37,430 nucleotides of DNA, taken from Pseudobutyrivibrio sp. (GTDB taxonomy: Bacteria > Bacillota > Clostridia > Lachnospirales > Lachnospiraceae). The notes under the pieces are model-generated. The model had not been told where the DNA came from and made no database searches. It saw only the letters and a list, made by a program, of their open reading frames with translations. Where the stretch lies: the NCBI GenBank assembly GCA_024697025.1, contig JAILGH010000068.1, positions 1 through 37,430 of the forward strand, written 5' to 3'. Positions 15,752-24,928 of the stretch are shown piece after piece; position 1 is the stretch's first letter; the number at the start of each line of letters is the position of its first letter. The translations under genes and the position numbers were made by a program.

Positions 15752-18333
15752 TGAATATCGTATCTAAGCTTACATTAAGACACCTTGGCGCAAACAAGAA
15801 AAGAACAGTAGTTACAACTTTTGGTATAGTTGCATCTACCGCTCTTATGACAGCTATATTAGTAGGACTATTTTCGTTTTTTAGATTCGCGGGAGATGTA
15901 GCAGAGAAGAAAGATGGTTGCTGGCATGGCTATGTAAACAATATAACTGATCAGCAGCTAGAAGACTTACAAAATGACGATAGAATTGGTGAAGTTGGCT
16001 TTACCGATGACACTAAGGAAATCACCGGATTAATTGTAAAAAGTGACGCTAAGCCACGATTTAAAATTGGAAATATTAGGCACATGGATGCCACAGCAGC
16101 AAAGTGGTACGTAACCACTGAATACGATGGTACTTTACCTGTCAATTCCAATGAAGTGGCTGTTGAAGAAGAATTTCTTAAGGACAATAATCTTAACCTA
16201 TCTATTGGGGACAAGCTTGAATTTGAAGAGGGAAGTAGATACCTAGAAAACTCAGATGGTGGAAAAGATGTTTTTGCAGGTGTATATGTTTCGAATGAAA
16301 AATTTGCAAAAGTATCTGATGAAACATGTGTAATTACAGCTATTCTTCATGGTAATCAGGCAACTAGCAATTGGGATGTTATAAGAGGTCTTGATTCTAA
16401 CTTTAAGTCAGATAAAAGAGTTGCTATTTTTACACTAAAAGAGCTTGATATTCATTCCATAACCACTATTAGAGATATTATGGCTGATTGTGGAATTACT
16501 GATTATGGAAGAAATAATGAATACTTAGCTGGAAATCTATGCATAGAGGGATGGGGAAATAATGCTGGACCAATCTTAAAAATCATTGGCACAATGATTG
16601 GTATTGTAATGGTTGCATCTATAGTGCTAATTTATAATGCATTTTCAATGTCACTAACAGAGCGAATCAAATATCTTGGAATGCTTGCAAGTGTGGGCGC
16701 AACAAGAAGACAAAAGCGCTTATCAGTATATTTTGAAGGTCTTATTTTAGGAATTGTTGGTATACCACTTGGCATTGCAGCAGGAATTCTTGGAAGCTAT
16801 GCAACACTTGATATTGTTGGCGGAATGCTTATTGAATCGGATATATTTAGCGGAACAGAAGCTATGACAGGTGGCATTCCACTTAGAGCACCAATCCTAC
16901 TTCTTGTAGTTGTAGCAATTCTTTCTGCAATTACAATTGCAATTTCGGCAATCAAACCTGCTCATATGGCATCAAAAATTATGCCTATTGATGCATTGAG
17001 AGAAACAAATACTGTTAAGGTTAAGGCAAAGAAGCTTAAGGTAAGTAAGTTAGTCAGAAAGATATTTGGTTACGAAGGAGAACTTGCTTATAAAAACATC
17101 AAGAGAAATGGCAAGAAAGGAAAGGTTATTATTGCAACAATAACTATTTCTATTGTTACATTCCTTTCAATTGATTATTTTGACACAATATTTGAGAAAT
17201 CAAATATTTATAGTGACGATATTAGCTATCAGGTATCTGTAACAGCAGCATATAGTGACAAAGACAGACTTAGGGAGGATATTGAAAATACTAAAGGCGT
17301 AGATGGCTTCTATAGCTACGAATCTGTTTTATACTATTTTGAAAAAGAAGCATGGATGGGAGATAATTGGGAATGCCCAAATCGAGAGATTCTTAATCCT
17401 GACTTTTTGGCAGACGATTACAAAGCCTTAGAAGGAAAGGTAAGAAGAATTGCCCTTGTAATAATTGACGATAAAATGTTTACAGAGTACATTGAGCAAA
17501 ATGGTCTTTCAAAGGAAGATTATTTTGGAGAACAGTTGAATGGTGTTATTGTAAACAATTTATACCATGATGAGAAAACAGAAGGATTATTCAACAATAA
17601 AATTTTAGGACAAAAGCTTTGCTATGATAATCCAGAGAATAATCCACCAGCTGTTACTATAACAGGACTTGTAAAGTACGATAAAAATAGTACGGTAAGT
17701 AATCTTTGTCCAAATGAAACAATTTCAATAGTTGTTCCATCTTCAATGTACTATGAGCGAATGAGCAAGATTGTAGACCCAGATGAATTAACATATACAT
17801 ATGCAATTATGTGCAAAAATCCAGAAAAAATGGAAAAGACTTTCTACGATATGTTAGAGAGGGGAGAATACAAGGCGTATAGCTGCTATAACATTACTAA
17901 GCTAGCACAGGGAATAAGAACACTTTCAACTGCGCTTAAAACAGCAGTATATGGATTCTCATCTTTACTTACACTTATCGTAATTGCGAATATCGTAAAT
18001 ACGATATCAACTGGAGTACTACTCAGAAGAAAAGAGTTCGCAATGTATAGATCAGTGGGTATGACAGATGGAGGGTTTAAAAAGATGCTGGTACTTGAAA
18101 CTATTTTGTATGGATTAAAGGCACTTGGCCTTGGACTTCCAATATCTGTACTAATAAGCTTTTTGATGCACAGAACAATGACAAATCTAGTTATGCCATT
18201 TATGCTTAATTGGACATCATACATTTTGGTAATTATAGTAGTTTTTGCAGTAGTTTCATTAAGTATGCTGCTAAGCTCAGCTAAAGTTAAAAAGGATAAC
18301 ATCATCGAAACTTTAAAGGATGATATTTGCTAG
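15751..18333 (+). CDS. ABC transporter permease, FtsX/MacB type
   Basis: This 860-residue membrane protein consists of two FtsX-like halves. The first has a membrane helix at about residues 18-46, an extracellular MacB-type domain of over 200 residues, then three helices (about 275-305, 325-360, 380-410). The second repeats this layout from about residue 450, ending with three helices near the C-terminus. Such permeases act on membrane-inserted peptides or lipids, for example antimicrobial peptides, rather than small solutes. With the two-component system upstream it resembles peptide-resistance modules. The gene ends 12 bases before the convergent AraC-type gene. Confidence 0.9.
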   Translation: MNIVSKLTLRHLGANKKRTVVTTFGIVASTALMTAILVGLFSFFRFAGDVAEKKDGCWHGYVNNITDQQLEDLQNDDRIGEVGFTDDTKEITGLIVKSDAKPRFKIGNIRHMDATAAKWYVTTEYDGTLPVNSNEVAVEEEFLKDNNLNLSIGDKLEFEEGSRYLENSDGGKDVFAGVYVSNEKFAKVSDETCVITAILHGNQATSNWDVIRGLDSNFKSDKRVAIFTLKELDIHSITTIRDIMADCGITDYGRNNEYLAGNLCIEGWGNNAGPILKIIGTMIGIVMVASIVLIYNAFSMSLTERIKYLGMLASVGATRRQKRLSVYFEGLILGIVGIPLGIAAGILGSYATLDIVGGMLIESDIFSGTEAMTGGIPLRAPILLLVVVAILSAITIAISAIKPAHMASKIMPIDALRETNTVKVKAKKLKVSKLVRKIFGYEGELAYKNIKRNGKKGKVIIATITISIVTFLSIDYFDTIFEKSNIYSDDISYQVSVTAAYSDKDRLREDIENTKGVDGFYSYESVLYYFEKEAWMGDNWECPNREILNPDFLADDYKALEGKVRRIALVIIDDKMFTEYIEQNGLSKEDYFGEQLNGVIVNNLYHDEKTEGLFNNKILGQKLCYDNPENNPPAVTITGLVKYDKNSTVSNLCPNETISIVVPSSMYYERMSKIVDPDELTYTYAIMCKNPEKMEKTFYDMLERGEYKAYSCYNITKLAQGIRTLSTALKTAVYGFSSLLTLIVIANIVNTISTGVLLRRKEFAMYRSVGMTDGGFKKMLVLETILYGLKALGLGLPISVLISFLMHRTMTNLVMPFMLNWTSYILVIIVVFAVVSLSMLLSSAKVKKDNIIETLKDDIC

Positions 18334-18345
18334 TATTTTAACTGA

Positions 18346-19203
18346 TTAAAATGAAAGTGAGGCCTGTGACTCAGCCTTCTTGCGAGGGCTGGTGCCATAG
18401 GTCTTTTTGTATACTCTAAGAAAAGTTGAGTAGGTGCTAAAGCCTGCCTGTTCGCTGGCAGCAGTAATAGGAATGCCAGAATCTATCAGGGACTGTGCCA
18501 TAGAAAGTCTCTTCATGGAAATATAATTTCCTACCGTATATCCGGTTTCTTCCTTAAATGTATGCATCAAATAATAGCGTGAAAGAAAAAATCTTTCGCT
18601 CAAAAAATCCACTGACAAATCATCGCTAAGATTCTCGTTAATATATTGAATGATTGAATTGATTTTGGAACCGGCATAATTGGTTGATATATATTCAACC
18701 TCATCGCTGATGGCAGCACGGTTCAGCTCTACCATAAATTCTAGAAAAAGTACCTGCATGAGAAGTTCATTTGCATAAGCATCAAGGCCTAGATTATTAA
18801 CAAGCTTTGAAACTGAAGCGGCCACTTTGGAATTCTTAAAGACATGAAGTCGTAATACATGTGAGTTGTTTTCCATGGCATTTCTAAAGCAATAGGATAA
18901 ATCATTGTCTACATGACTGTATTCTGCCAGGAAATCTCTAGAAATATAGATAATGATTCGCTCATAAAGTGTCCCATCATGGAAAATAGGCTTATGAACC
19001 TCTCCTGCATTTACAAATACAATGTCATTTGGCTGTAAGTCAAAGGTCTGGCCTTCGATAGAATAGGAGGTATTTCCAGACAAATGAATTAAAACCTTGT
19101 GGAAATCGTGATAGTGAAAATCAATTTCTCCAAGATTAGAATCTGATAAATGAAAAATTTTAAAATTGGAATATAAATATCCTTTTTTCGAATACTCTGC
19201 CAT
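18346..19203 (-). CDS. AraC-family transcriptional regulator with cupin domain
   Basis: This 285-residue regulator has an N-terminal cupin sensor (about residues 20-90, with HYHDFHKVLIHLSG and the PNDIVFVNAGEVH motif) and a C-terminal double helix-turn-helix AraC domain (DDLSVDFLSERFFLSRYYLMHTFKEETG...AASEQAGFSTYSTFLRVYKKTYGTSP). The cupin part usually binds a sugar or small metabolite. I chose the ATG at 19203, which has AAGAGGTG five bases upstream on the minus strand; a longer frame reaches 19248. The gene is divergent from dapF and convergent with the ABC permease. Its target operon is not evident. Confidence 0.88.
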   Translation of the reverse strand: MAEYSKKGYLYSNFKIFHLSDSNLGEIDFHYHDFHKVLIHLSGNTSYSIEGQTFDLQPNDIVFVNAGEVHKPIFHDGTLYERIIIYISRDFLAEYSHVDNDLSYCFRNAMENNSHVLRLHVFKNSKVAASVSKLVNNLGLDAYANELLMQVLFLEFMVELNRAAISDEVEYISTNYAGSKINSIIQYINENLSDDLSVDFLSERFFLSRYYLMHTFKEETGYTVGNYISMKRLSMAQSLIDSGIPITAASEQAGFSTYSTFLRVYKKTYGTSPRKKAESQASLSF

Positions 19204-19261
19204 TAAACACCTCTTAAAAATACTTTCGAGCTTTCTCAGTAAAATCATAGTCTCTATTCAT

Positions 19262-19289
19262 AGTATAACTTCGATAGCACTATTTGCAA
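19262..19289 (-). promoter_or_regulatory. Putative promoter of the AraC-type gene
   Basis: Reading the minus strand, TTGCAA (19289-19284) and TATACT (19267-19262) are 16 bases apart, about 60 bases ahead of the ATG at 19203. Confidence 0.45.
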
Positions 19290-19310
19290 CATATTCAGCA
19301 CAAAATGGCA

Positions 19311-19339
19311 TTAACACTCCAAAAAGTGCGGAGTATACT
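19311..19339 (+). promoter_or_regulatory. Putative dapF promoter with internal inverted repeat
   Basis: TTAACA (19311-19316) and TATACT (19334-19339) are separated by 17 bases, about 50 bases upstream of dapF. The inverted repeat ACTCC (19316-19320) and GGAGT (19330-19334) fills the spacer and could be an operator. Confidence 0.55.
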
Positions 19340-19387
19340 ATGCTTATGAGAGAATGTAAATAGACTGTAATTAAGAAAGGATTCAGT

Positions 19388-20221
19388 ATGAAATTTACAA
19401 AAATGCATGGCTGTGGAAACGATTATGTTTATGTAAATCTTTTTGAAGAGACAATCGATAATCCTACAGCGGTTTCAATCAAGGTTAGCGATAGACATTT
19501 TGGAATAGGTTCAGATGGATTAATTACAATTGGTCCATCCGACAAGGCTGATTTTAGAATGAGAATGTACAATGCTGATGGCTCAGAAGGTGAGATGTGT
19601 GGCAACGGGATTCGTTGCGTGGCAAAGTATGTTTACGACCACAAGCTCACAGATAAGACAGAGATTTCTGTTGAAACAGGAGCCGGTATCAAGTACCTAA
19701 CACTCTATGTTGAGGAAGGCAAGGTGGCGCAGGTACGTGTAGATATGGGCGAACCAATTTTAGAGCCAGCGCAGATTCCTGTAGTTGCTGATGGCGATAA
19801 AGTGATTGATGAGCCAATTGAGGTGGGAGGCAAGACTTGGCATATGACATGTGTATCAATGGGCAACCCTCATGCAGTTGTTTTTGTAGATGATACCGAG
19901 AATTTTGAATTAGAAAAATACGGTCCACAGTTTGAAAATCATGAGAGATTTCCAAAGCGAACCAACACCGAGTTTGTTCAGGTGATTTCGCGAACAGAAG
20001 CCAACATGCGCGTTTGGGAGAGGGGCTCTGCTGAAACTTGGGCATGTGGCACAGGTACATGTGCTACTGTAATGGCTTGCATCCTAAATGGCAAAACCGA
20101 TGATAAGGTTTTGGTTCATCTTCGTGGAGGAGATCTTACCATCGAGTACGACAGGGCCACCAATCACATCTTCATGACAGGCCCAGCCACCACGGTATTT
20201 ACAGGTGAGATGTCTCTATAA
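19388..20221 (+). CDS. dapF: Diaminopimelate epimerase
   Basis: DapF converts LL- to meso-diaminopimelate, the last step before lysine and the mDAP of peptidoglycan. The 277 residues contain both catalytic cysteines: C71 in GSEGEMCGNGIRC and C219 in ETWACGTGTC. The N-terminal MKFTKMHGCGNDY motif is characteristic, and length is normal. ATG 19388 is preceded by AAAGGA. It is followed after 215 bases by murE, which uses the product, and dapA lies further downstream, so the pathway is partly clustered. The gap holds a small nested stem-loop at 20353-20388. Confidence 0.96.
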   Translation: MKFTKMHGCGNDYVYVNLFEETIDNPTAVSIKVSDRHFGIGSDGLITIGPSDKADFRMRMYNADGSEGEMCGNGIRCVAKYVYDHKLTDKTEISVETGAGIKYLTLYVEEGKVAQVRVDMGEPILEPAQIPVVADGDKVIDEPIEVGGKTWHMTCVSMGNPHAVVFVDDTENFELEKYGPQFENHERFPKRTNTEFVQVISRTEANMRVWERGSAETWACGTGTCATVMACILNGKTDDKVLVHLRGGDLTIEYDRATNHIFMTGPATTVFTGEMSL

Positions 20222-20436
20222 ATGTAATTTCCCGGCATAACTGGTTGGTGAATTCATCTGGTTAGAGTGGTAGATAATAGTGTAAATATAGAAGATATAA
20301 ATAAAAGAAAATAATAATGTTGAAGTAGCTTGTAGTGGACAACCTCTGTGTGTTACTCAAGGAGAACATTTTTAGTTCGACGGAGTAATACTCAGGATTG
20401 TACACGTAAAAAGCGAGAAAAAGATCAGGAGATTTT

Positions 20437-21909
20437 ATGAAATTAACAGATTTACTAGAGAATTTAGATTACGAGTTGTATGCAGGAGAGCTTGATAGAG
20501 ATATCTCTACACTTGTATATGATTCGAGGAAGGTCGAAAAGGATTCTGTCTTCGTTTGCATCTCAGGTACGGTAAGGGATGCCCACGATTTTATTCCGGA
20601 TGTGATTGAAAAGGGCGCTGGCGCTATCATCATCGAAAAGGATGTTAAGCCAGTTGAGGGTGTAACATATATAAAGGTTAAAAACAGTCGAGAGGCATTG
20701 GCATACACATCAGCTGCCTACTTTGGTCATCCAGCAAGAAAGCTTAAGACCATCGGCATTACTGGCACAAAGGGCAAGACAACTACAACCTACATGGTAA
20801 AGTCTATTCTTGAAAGTGCAGGAATCAAAACAGGTCTTATTGGTACAATCGAGTCAATTGTTGGGGATGAGCGAATACCAGCAGTTAATACAACGCCAGA
20901 ATCTTATCGTGTTCAGGAGCTTTTCAAACAGATGGTAGATGCTGGTTTGGATGCAGTGGTTATGGAGGTTAGCTCACAGGCGCTTATGCTTCATAGAGTA
21001 TCAGGCTTTACTTTTGATATAGGTGTATTTACAAATCTTGAGCCAGACCATATAGGTGAAAATGAGCATAAGGATTTTGCTGATTATATGCACTGCAAGA
21101 GTCTTCTCTTTAGGCAGTGCAAGACTGGTATTTTTAATGGTGATAGTGAGCATATCGAGGGTATTCTCAAGGGTCATACTTGTCAGGTGATTAAGTATGG
21201 CTACGGTAGAGACAACGACCTGATTGCTGAAAATGTAGAGCTTTTAAATGAAAAAGGAGCCCTTGGGGTAAAATACCACATCACTGGCAAGGAAGATATG
21301 ACAGTTGAGGTAAATGTGCCAGGTACATTTTCTGTTTATAATTCCCTTACAGCAGTGGCGATTTGCAAGCAGTTTAATGTGCCTGAAGACAAGATTAAGT
21401 CAGCCCTTATGGACGTACATGTGAAGGGAAGAATTGAGCTTATTCCTGTATCAAGCAAGTTTACAGTAATGATTGATTATGCCCACAATGCTATGGCATT
21501 AGAAAGTTTACTTACAACATTAAAGGAATATGAGCCAGGCAGGTTGGTTTGTCTTTTTGGTTGTGGTGGAAATCGTGCAAAGTCAAGACGATTTGAAATG
21601 GGTGAGGTTTCATCCAAGCTTGCTGATTTAACAGTAGTTACTTCAGACAATCCACGTGATGAGGAGCCGATGGACATCATTAACGACATACTTGTAGGTG
21701 TTAAGAAGGCTGATGGCGATTATGTCACAGTGCCAGACAGAAAAGAAGCAATCAGGTATTGTCTTGTAAATGCAAAAGAGGGCGATATTGTGGTGCTTGC
21801 TGGTAAGGGCCATGAGGATTATCAGGAGATAAAGGGTGTTAAGCATCACATGGACGAGAGAGAATTGATAGCAGAGATTATCAAGGAGGACGGTCATGAC
21901 ATTATTTAA
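20437..21909 (+). CDS. murE: UDP-MurNAc-tripeptide ligase, mDAP-type
   Basis: MurE adds the third amino acid to UDP-MurNAc-L-Ala-D-Glu in the cytoplasm. Visible features in 490 residues are the P-loop GTKGKTTT (110-117), the likely carbamylated lysine K221 in MHCKSLLF, and the DNPR motif (404-407), which marks meso-diaminopimelate rather than lysine specificity. This agrees with dapF and dapA as neighbours. ATG 20437 has AGGAG upstream. The 3' end overlaps dapA by 14 bases. No strong promoter was found in the preceding gap, but one may be present. Confidence 0.95.
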   Translation: MKLTDLLENLDYELYAGELDRDISTLVYDSRKVEKDSVFVCISGTVRDAHDFIPDVIEKGAGAIIIEKDVKPVEGVTYIKVKNSREALAYTSAAYFGHPARKLKTIGITGTKGKTTTTYMVKSILESAGIKTGLIGTIESIVGDERIPAVNTTPESYRVQELFKQMVDAGLDAVVMEVSSQALMLHRVSGFTFDIGVFTNLEPDHIGENEHKDFADYMHCKSLLFRQCKTGIFNGDSEHIEGILKGHTCQVIKYGYGRDNDLIAENVELLNEKGALGVKYHITGKEDMTVEVNVPGTFSVYNSLTAVAICKQFNVPEDKIKSALMDVHVKGRIELIPVSSKFTVMIDYAHNAMALESLLTTLKEYEPGRLVCLFGCGGNRAKSRRFEMGEVSSKLADLTVVTSDNPRDEEPMDIINDILVGVKKADGDYVTVPDRKEAIRYCLVNAKEGDIVVLAGKGHEDYQEIKGVKHHMDERELIAEIIKEDGHDII

Positions 21910-22789
21910 AGGTGCAGGAGTGGCATTGATTACTCCGTTCAATGCAGACGAAACCGTAAATTATGACATGCTAGGAACTCTAATTGACAGACAGATTGCA
22001 GCACACACCGATGCAATCATTGTGTGTGGAACTACTGGCGAACCAGCCACAATGACTGAGGAGGAAAAGCTTTCTGTAATTGAATTTACAGTAAATCGTG
22101 TTAATGGAAGAATCCCAGTCATAGCAGGTTCTGGCGGCAATTCCACAAGAATCGTCATAGACTTTTCTAAAAAAATACAGGCACTAGGCGTGAATGGCCT
22201 GTTGATTGTTACGCCTTTTTACAATAAGGCTACCCAGCAGGGGTTGTACGAGCACTACACAGCTATTGCAAGGGAGATTGATTTACCAATTATTATGTAC
22301 AATGTGCCATCTCGTACTGGCTGCAATATTCTTCCAGAGACAGCCATGCGTCTTGGCCTAGAGAATCACAATATCGTCGGCATAAAGGAAGCCAGCGGAG
22401 ATATTTCACAGGTTACCAAATTGGCAAGCCTTTGTAGAGGATGCCTTGATATATACTCAGGCAATGATGACCAAATTATTCCAATCCTTGCACTTGGAGG
22501 GGTCGGAGTAATTTCGGTACTTTCAAATGTTGCTCCAAAAGGCACTCACGATATGGTTATGGAGTACCTTCAGGGCCATGAGGACAAGGCGTTAAAGCTT
22601 CAGCTTGACTACTTAGAGTTGGTAAATGCCTTGTTCTGCGAAGTTAATCCTATCCCTGTTAAATCAACTATGAATATGTTAGGATTTAATGTAGGTAGTC
22701 TAAGATTGCCACTTACAGAGATGGAGGAAGAGCATAAGGTACAAATGAGCAAGCTCTTAAGCCGAATGCCTCAGGATATGCTCGCATAG
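21896..22789 (+). CDS. dapA: 4-Hydroxy-tetrahydrodipicolinate synthase
   Basis: DapA condenses pyruvate with aspartate semialdehyde, the committed step of the diaminopimelate and lysine pathway. The 297-residue TIM barrel shows the GTTGE motif (45-49), catalytic Y135 in MYNVPSRTG and Schiff-base K164 in GIKEASGD. R140 is also present. The ATG at 21896 lies within the end of murE, with AAGGAGG ahead of it, so translation is coupled. Lysine feedback is common in this family but cannot be read here. Confidence 0.95.
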   Translation: MTLFKGAGVALITPFNADETVNYDMLGTLIDRQIAAHTDAIIVCGTTGEPATMTEEEKLSVIEFTVNRVNGRIPVIAGSGGNSTRIVIDFSKKIQALGVNGLLIVTPFYNKATQQGLYEHYTAIAREIDLPIIMYNVPSRTGCNILPETAMRLGLENHNIVGIKEASGDISQVTKLASLCRGCLDIYSGNDDQIIPILALGGVGVISVLSNVAPKGTHDMVMEYLQGHEDKALKLQLDYLELVNALFCEVNPIPVKSTMNMLGFNVGSLRLPLTEMEEEHKVQMSKLLSRMPQDMLA

Positions 22790-22792
22790 CAA

Positions 22793-23482
22793 TTGGAAAA
22801 CAATTATTTTAAGCCGAAGGAAACGCCAATTACATATATTTTGGTGGCAATTAACATAATTGTCTTTATTGTGTTGGAATTCAGTGGCAGTAAATTTTTT
22901 GGCAACACCTTAAACGCCACTTATATGCTGGATAACGGTGCGATGAATCCATACTATATCCTTAGATATGGCCAGTGGTATCGACTTTTTACAGCCACAT
23001 TTATGCACTTTGGAATTGAACATCTTTTAAATAATATGCTGCTGCTTTTCTTGATGGGACAAATCTTTGAAAGAGCAGTAGGTCCTACACGTTGTTTAGG
23101 AATATATTTGGGGTCAGGATTAGCTGGCTCCTTTTTGTCATTCTTCCACCTATGTCTCTTTGGAAAAAACGATGTGGTGGCTGGAGCATCAGGTGCTATT
23201 TTTGGTCTTATTGGCGGTATGCTTGTAGTGATACTAGTCCATAAAGGCAGGTATGCGGGCATAAGCTCTAGAAGAATGATTTTCATGGCAATACTCACAT
23301 TATATTTTGGGTTTGCCACTGCCGGAACAGACAATTTTGGTCATCTAGGAGGCATAGTTGCAGGCTTACTTCTCACATTTCTTTCATACGGAATTCCAAC
23401 TTTAATAAAAAATCGCTCCGTTGATTTTAAGGACGAAAAAACCTATACTTTAAATAACGATGATAAAAAAGAGGAGCAATAA
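22793..23482 (+). CDS. Rhomboid-family intramembrane serine protease
   Basis: This 229-residue polytopic membrane protein has the rhomboid signature: catalytic S133 in GASGAIFG and H184 in NFGHLGGIVAG, plus H77/N81 in the HLLNN stretch. About six membrane helices are visible, followed by a short charged cytosolic tail. It probably cleaves membrane-protein segments; the substrate is unknown. The start is TTG 22793, three bases after dapA, with no convincing ribosome site, so it relies on coupling. It shares one base with the next gene's start (TAATG). Confidence 0.9.
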   Translation: MENNYFKPKETPITYILVAINIIVFIVLEFSGSKFFGNTLNATYMLDNGAMNPYYILRYGQWYRLFTATFMHFGIEHLLNNMLLLFLMGQIFERAVGPTRCLGIYLGSGLAGSFLSFFHLCLFGKNDVVAGASGAIFGLIGGMLVVILVHKGRYAGISSRRMIFMAILTLYFGFATAGTDNFGHLGGIVAGLLLTFLSYGIPTLIKNRSVDFKDEKTYTLNNDDKKEEQ

Positions 23483-24477
23483 TGAAGGTAAATATATACT
23501 ACGGTGGTAGAGGTCTTTTGGAGGACCCTACATTATATGTTATCAACAAGATGGAGCAGGTGCTTATCGAGCTCCAGGTTGAGGTAAATCTTTTTAATAT
23601 TTACGAGCATAAAAATGCTATTTCTATGCTCCCACAGACATTAAAGGATGCAGATGGCATAATCCTTGCAACCACAGTTGAGTGGCTTGGAATCGGCGGC
23701 TACATGAACCAGTTTTTAGATGCCTGCTGGCTATACGCTGACAAGACAGCTCTTGCTACAACGTATATGCAGCCAGTTGTTATGTCTACTACCTATGGTG
23801 AGCGCGAGGCTATGGTAACTTTGGAGAATGCTTGGGAGATTTTAGGTGGTTTACCTTGCTCAGGGTTCTGCGGCTACGTAGAGGATTTGCGTGAATTTAG
23901 AGAAAATGTGGAGTATGCCCACATTATCGAGAAAAAGGTGGAGACACTATATCGTACTATTTCTCAACATACCAAAGGACTTCCAACAAGTAATCAGGCT
24001 GTGACAAGAAGCATTCTTCGCACACAGCAGTTGGATTTATCTCCACAGGAGTCAGAACAGCTCTCAAAGTTTGTTTCAGATGATGAGTATGTACAGACAC
24101 AGAAGGCAGATATAGCGGACCTTACCAATATGTTTAGAGATATGATGGGACAAAAGCAGGAGGATAGTTCTAACGAGTATATCAACGATTTAAAGATACA
24201 CTTCAAGGGCAATCCTGAGTTTAATGCCAAGTACCTATTCATGATAGAGGGCAAGAATCAGCCTCTTTTCGTGCACATTAATGGCGAGCACTTTGATAGC
24301 CACTATGGCAAGGAAGAGGGTATAGATGTATACATGAAGCTTTCTTCAAACATAATGGATAATATAGTTGCTGGTAGAGAGACCTTCCAACGAGCATTTT
24401 CCGTTGGAGATATGACTGCAAAGGGCAACTTTAGAACACTTAGAATGTTAGACGACATTTTTACATTTTCACACTAG
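23482..24477 (+). CDS. Flavodoxin-like oxidoreductase fused to an SCP2-like domain
   Basis: This 331-residue protein has an N-terminal flavodoxin-like/NAD(P)H-dependent FMN reductase-type half (about 1-165; NIYYGGRG, ADGIILATTVEWLGIGGYMNQFLD) and a C-terminal half of about 105 residues that resembles an SCP2 sterol-carrier domain (FMIEGKNQPLFVHINGEHFDS...AGRETFQRAFSVGDMTAKGNFRTLRMLDDIF). SCP2 domains carry lipids or bind hydrophobic ligands. A link between redox chemistry and lipid handling is inference. It is co-transcribed with the cell-wall genes upstream and the HIT gene 10 bases downstream. Confidence 0.75.
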   Translation: MKVNIYYGGRGLLEDPTLYVINKMEQVLIELQVEVNLFNIYEHKNAISMLPQTLKDADGIILATTVEWLGIGGYMNQFLDACWLYADKTALATTYMQPVVMSTTYGEREAMVTLENAWEILGGLPCSGFCGYVEDLREFRENVEYAHIIEKKVETLYRTISQHTKGLPTSNQAVTRSILRTQQLDLSPQESEQLSKFVSDDEYVQTQKADIADLTNMFRDMMGQKQEDSSNEYINDLKIHFKGNPEFNAKYLFMIEGKNQPLFVHINGEHFDSHYGKEEGIDVYMKLSSNIMDNIVAGRETFQRAFSVGDMTAKGNFRTLRMLDDIFTFSH

Positions 24478-24487
24478 GAGGCACAAG

Positions 24488-24904
24488 ATGAAGGACGAGA
24501 AATGTATTTTTTGTAAGCTTGCAAATGGGGATATTCCTACAAACAGCATTTATGAAGATGACAATTTTAAAGTGATATTAGATGCAGACCCGGCTACAAA
24601 GGGACATGCACTTATTCTTCCAAAGGATCATTTTGCAAATCTTTTTGAGATTGATGATGCTGTAGCAGCAAAGGCACTTCCACTTGCTAAAAAGATTGCT
24701 AATAGAATGATGGAAAAGCTTGGTTGTGCGGGAGTAAACATTGTTCAAAACAATGGTGAGGCTGCCGGACAAACAGTTAATCATTTCCACATTCATGTTA
24801 TTCCAAGATATGAGGATGACCCAGATAAAAAGATTTGCGGTTGGAGTCACCAGAGCTTTACAGAAGCAGAGACAGCAGCTGTTGTTAAGAAGCTTTCAAT
24901 GTAA
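24488..24904 (+). CDS. HIT-family nucleotide hydrolase/transferase
   Basis: This 138-residue protein of the Hint branch of the histidine-triad family hydrolyses purine nucleoside phosphoramidates or related adenylated compounds. The opening CIFCKLANGDIPTNSIYED and the triad NHFHIHVIPRY are diagnostic. GGAGG lies before ATG 24488. It is the last gene of the murE operon as drawn, and the 42-bp palindrome starts 24 bases after its stop. Confidence 0.92.
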   Translation: MKDEKCIFCKLANGDIPTNSIYEDDNFKVILDADPATKGHALILPKDHFANLFEIDDAVAAKALPLAKKIANRMMEKLGCAGVNIVQNNGEAAGQTVNHFHIHVIPRYEDDPDKKICGWSHQSFTEAETAAVVKKLSM

Positions 24905-24928
24905 TATCAATATAAAGTCAATATAAAG

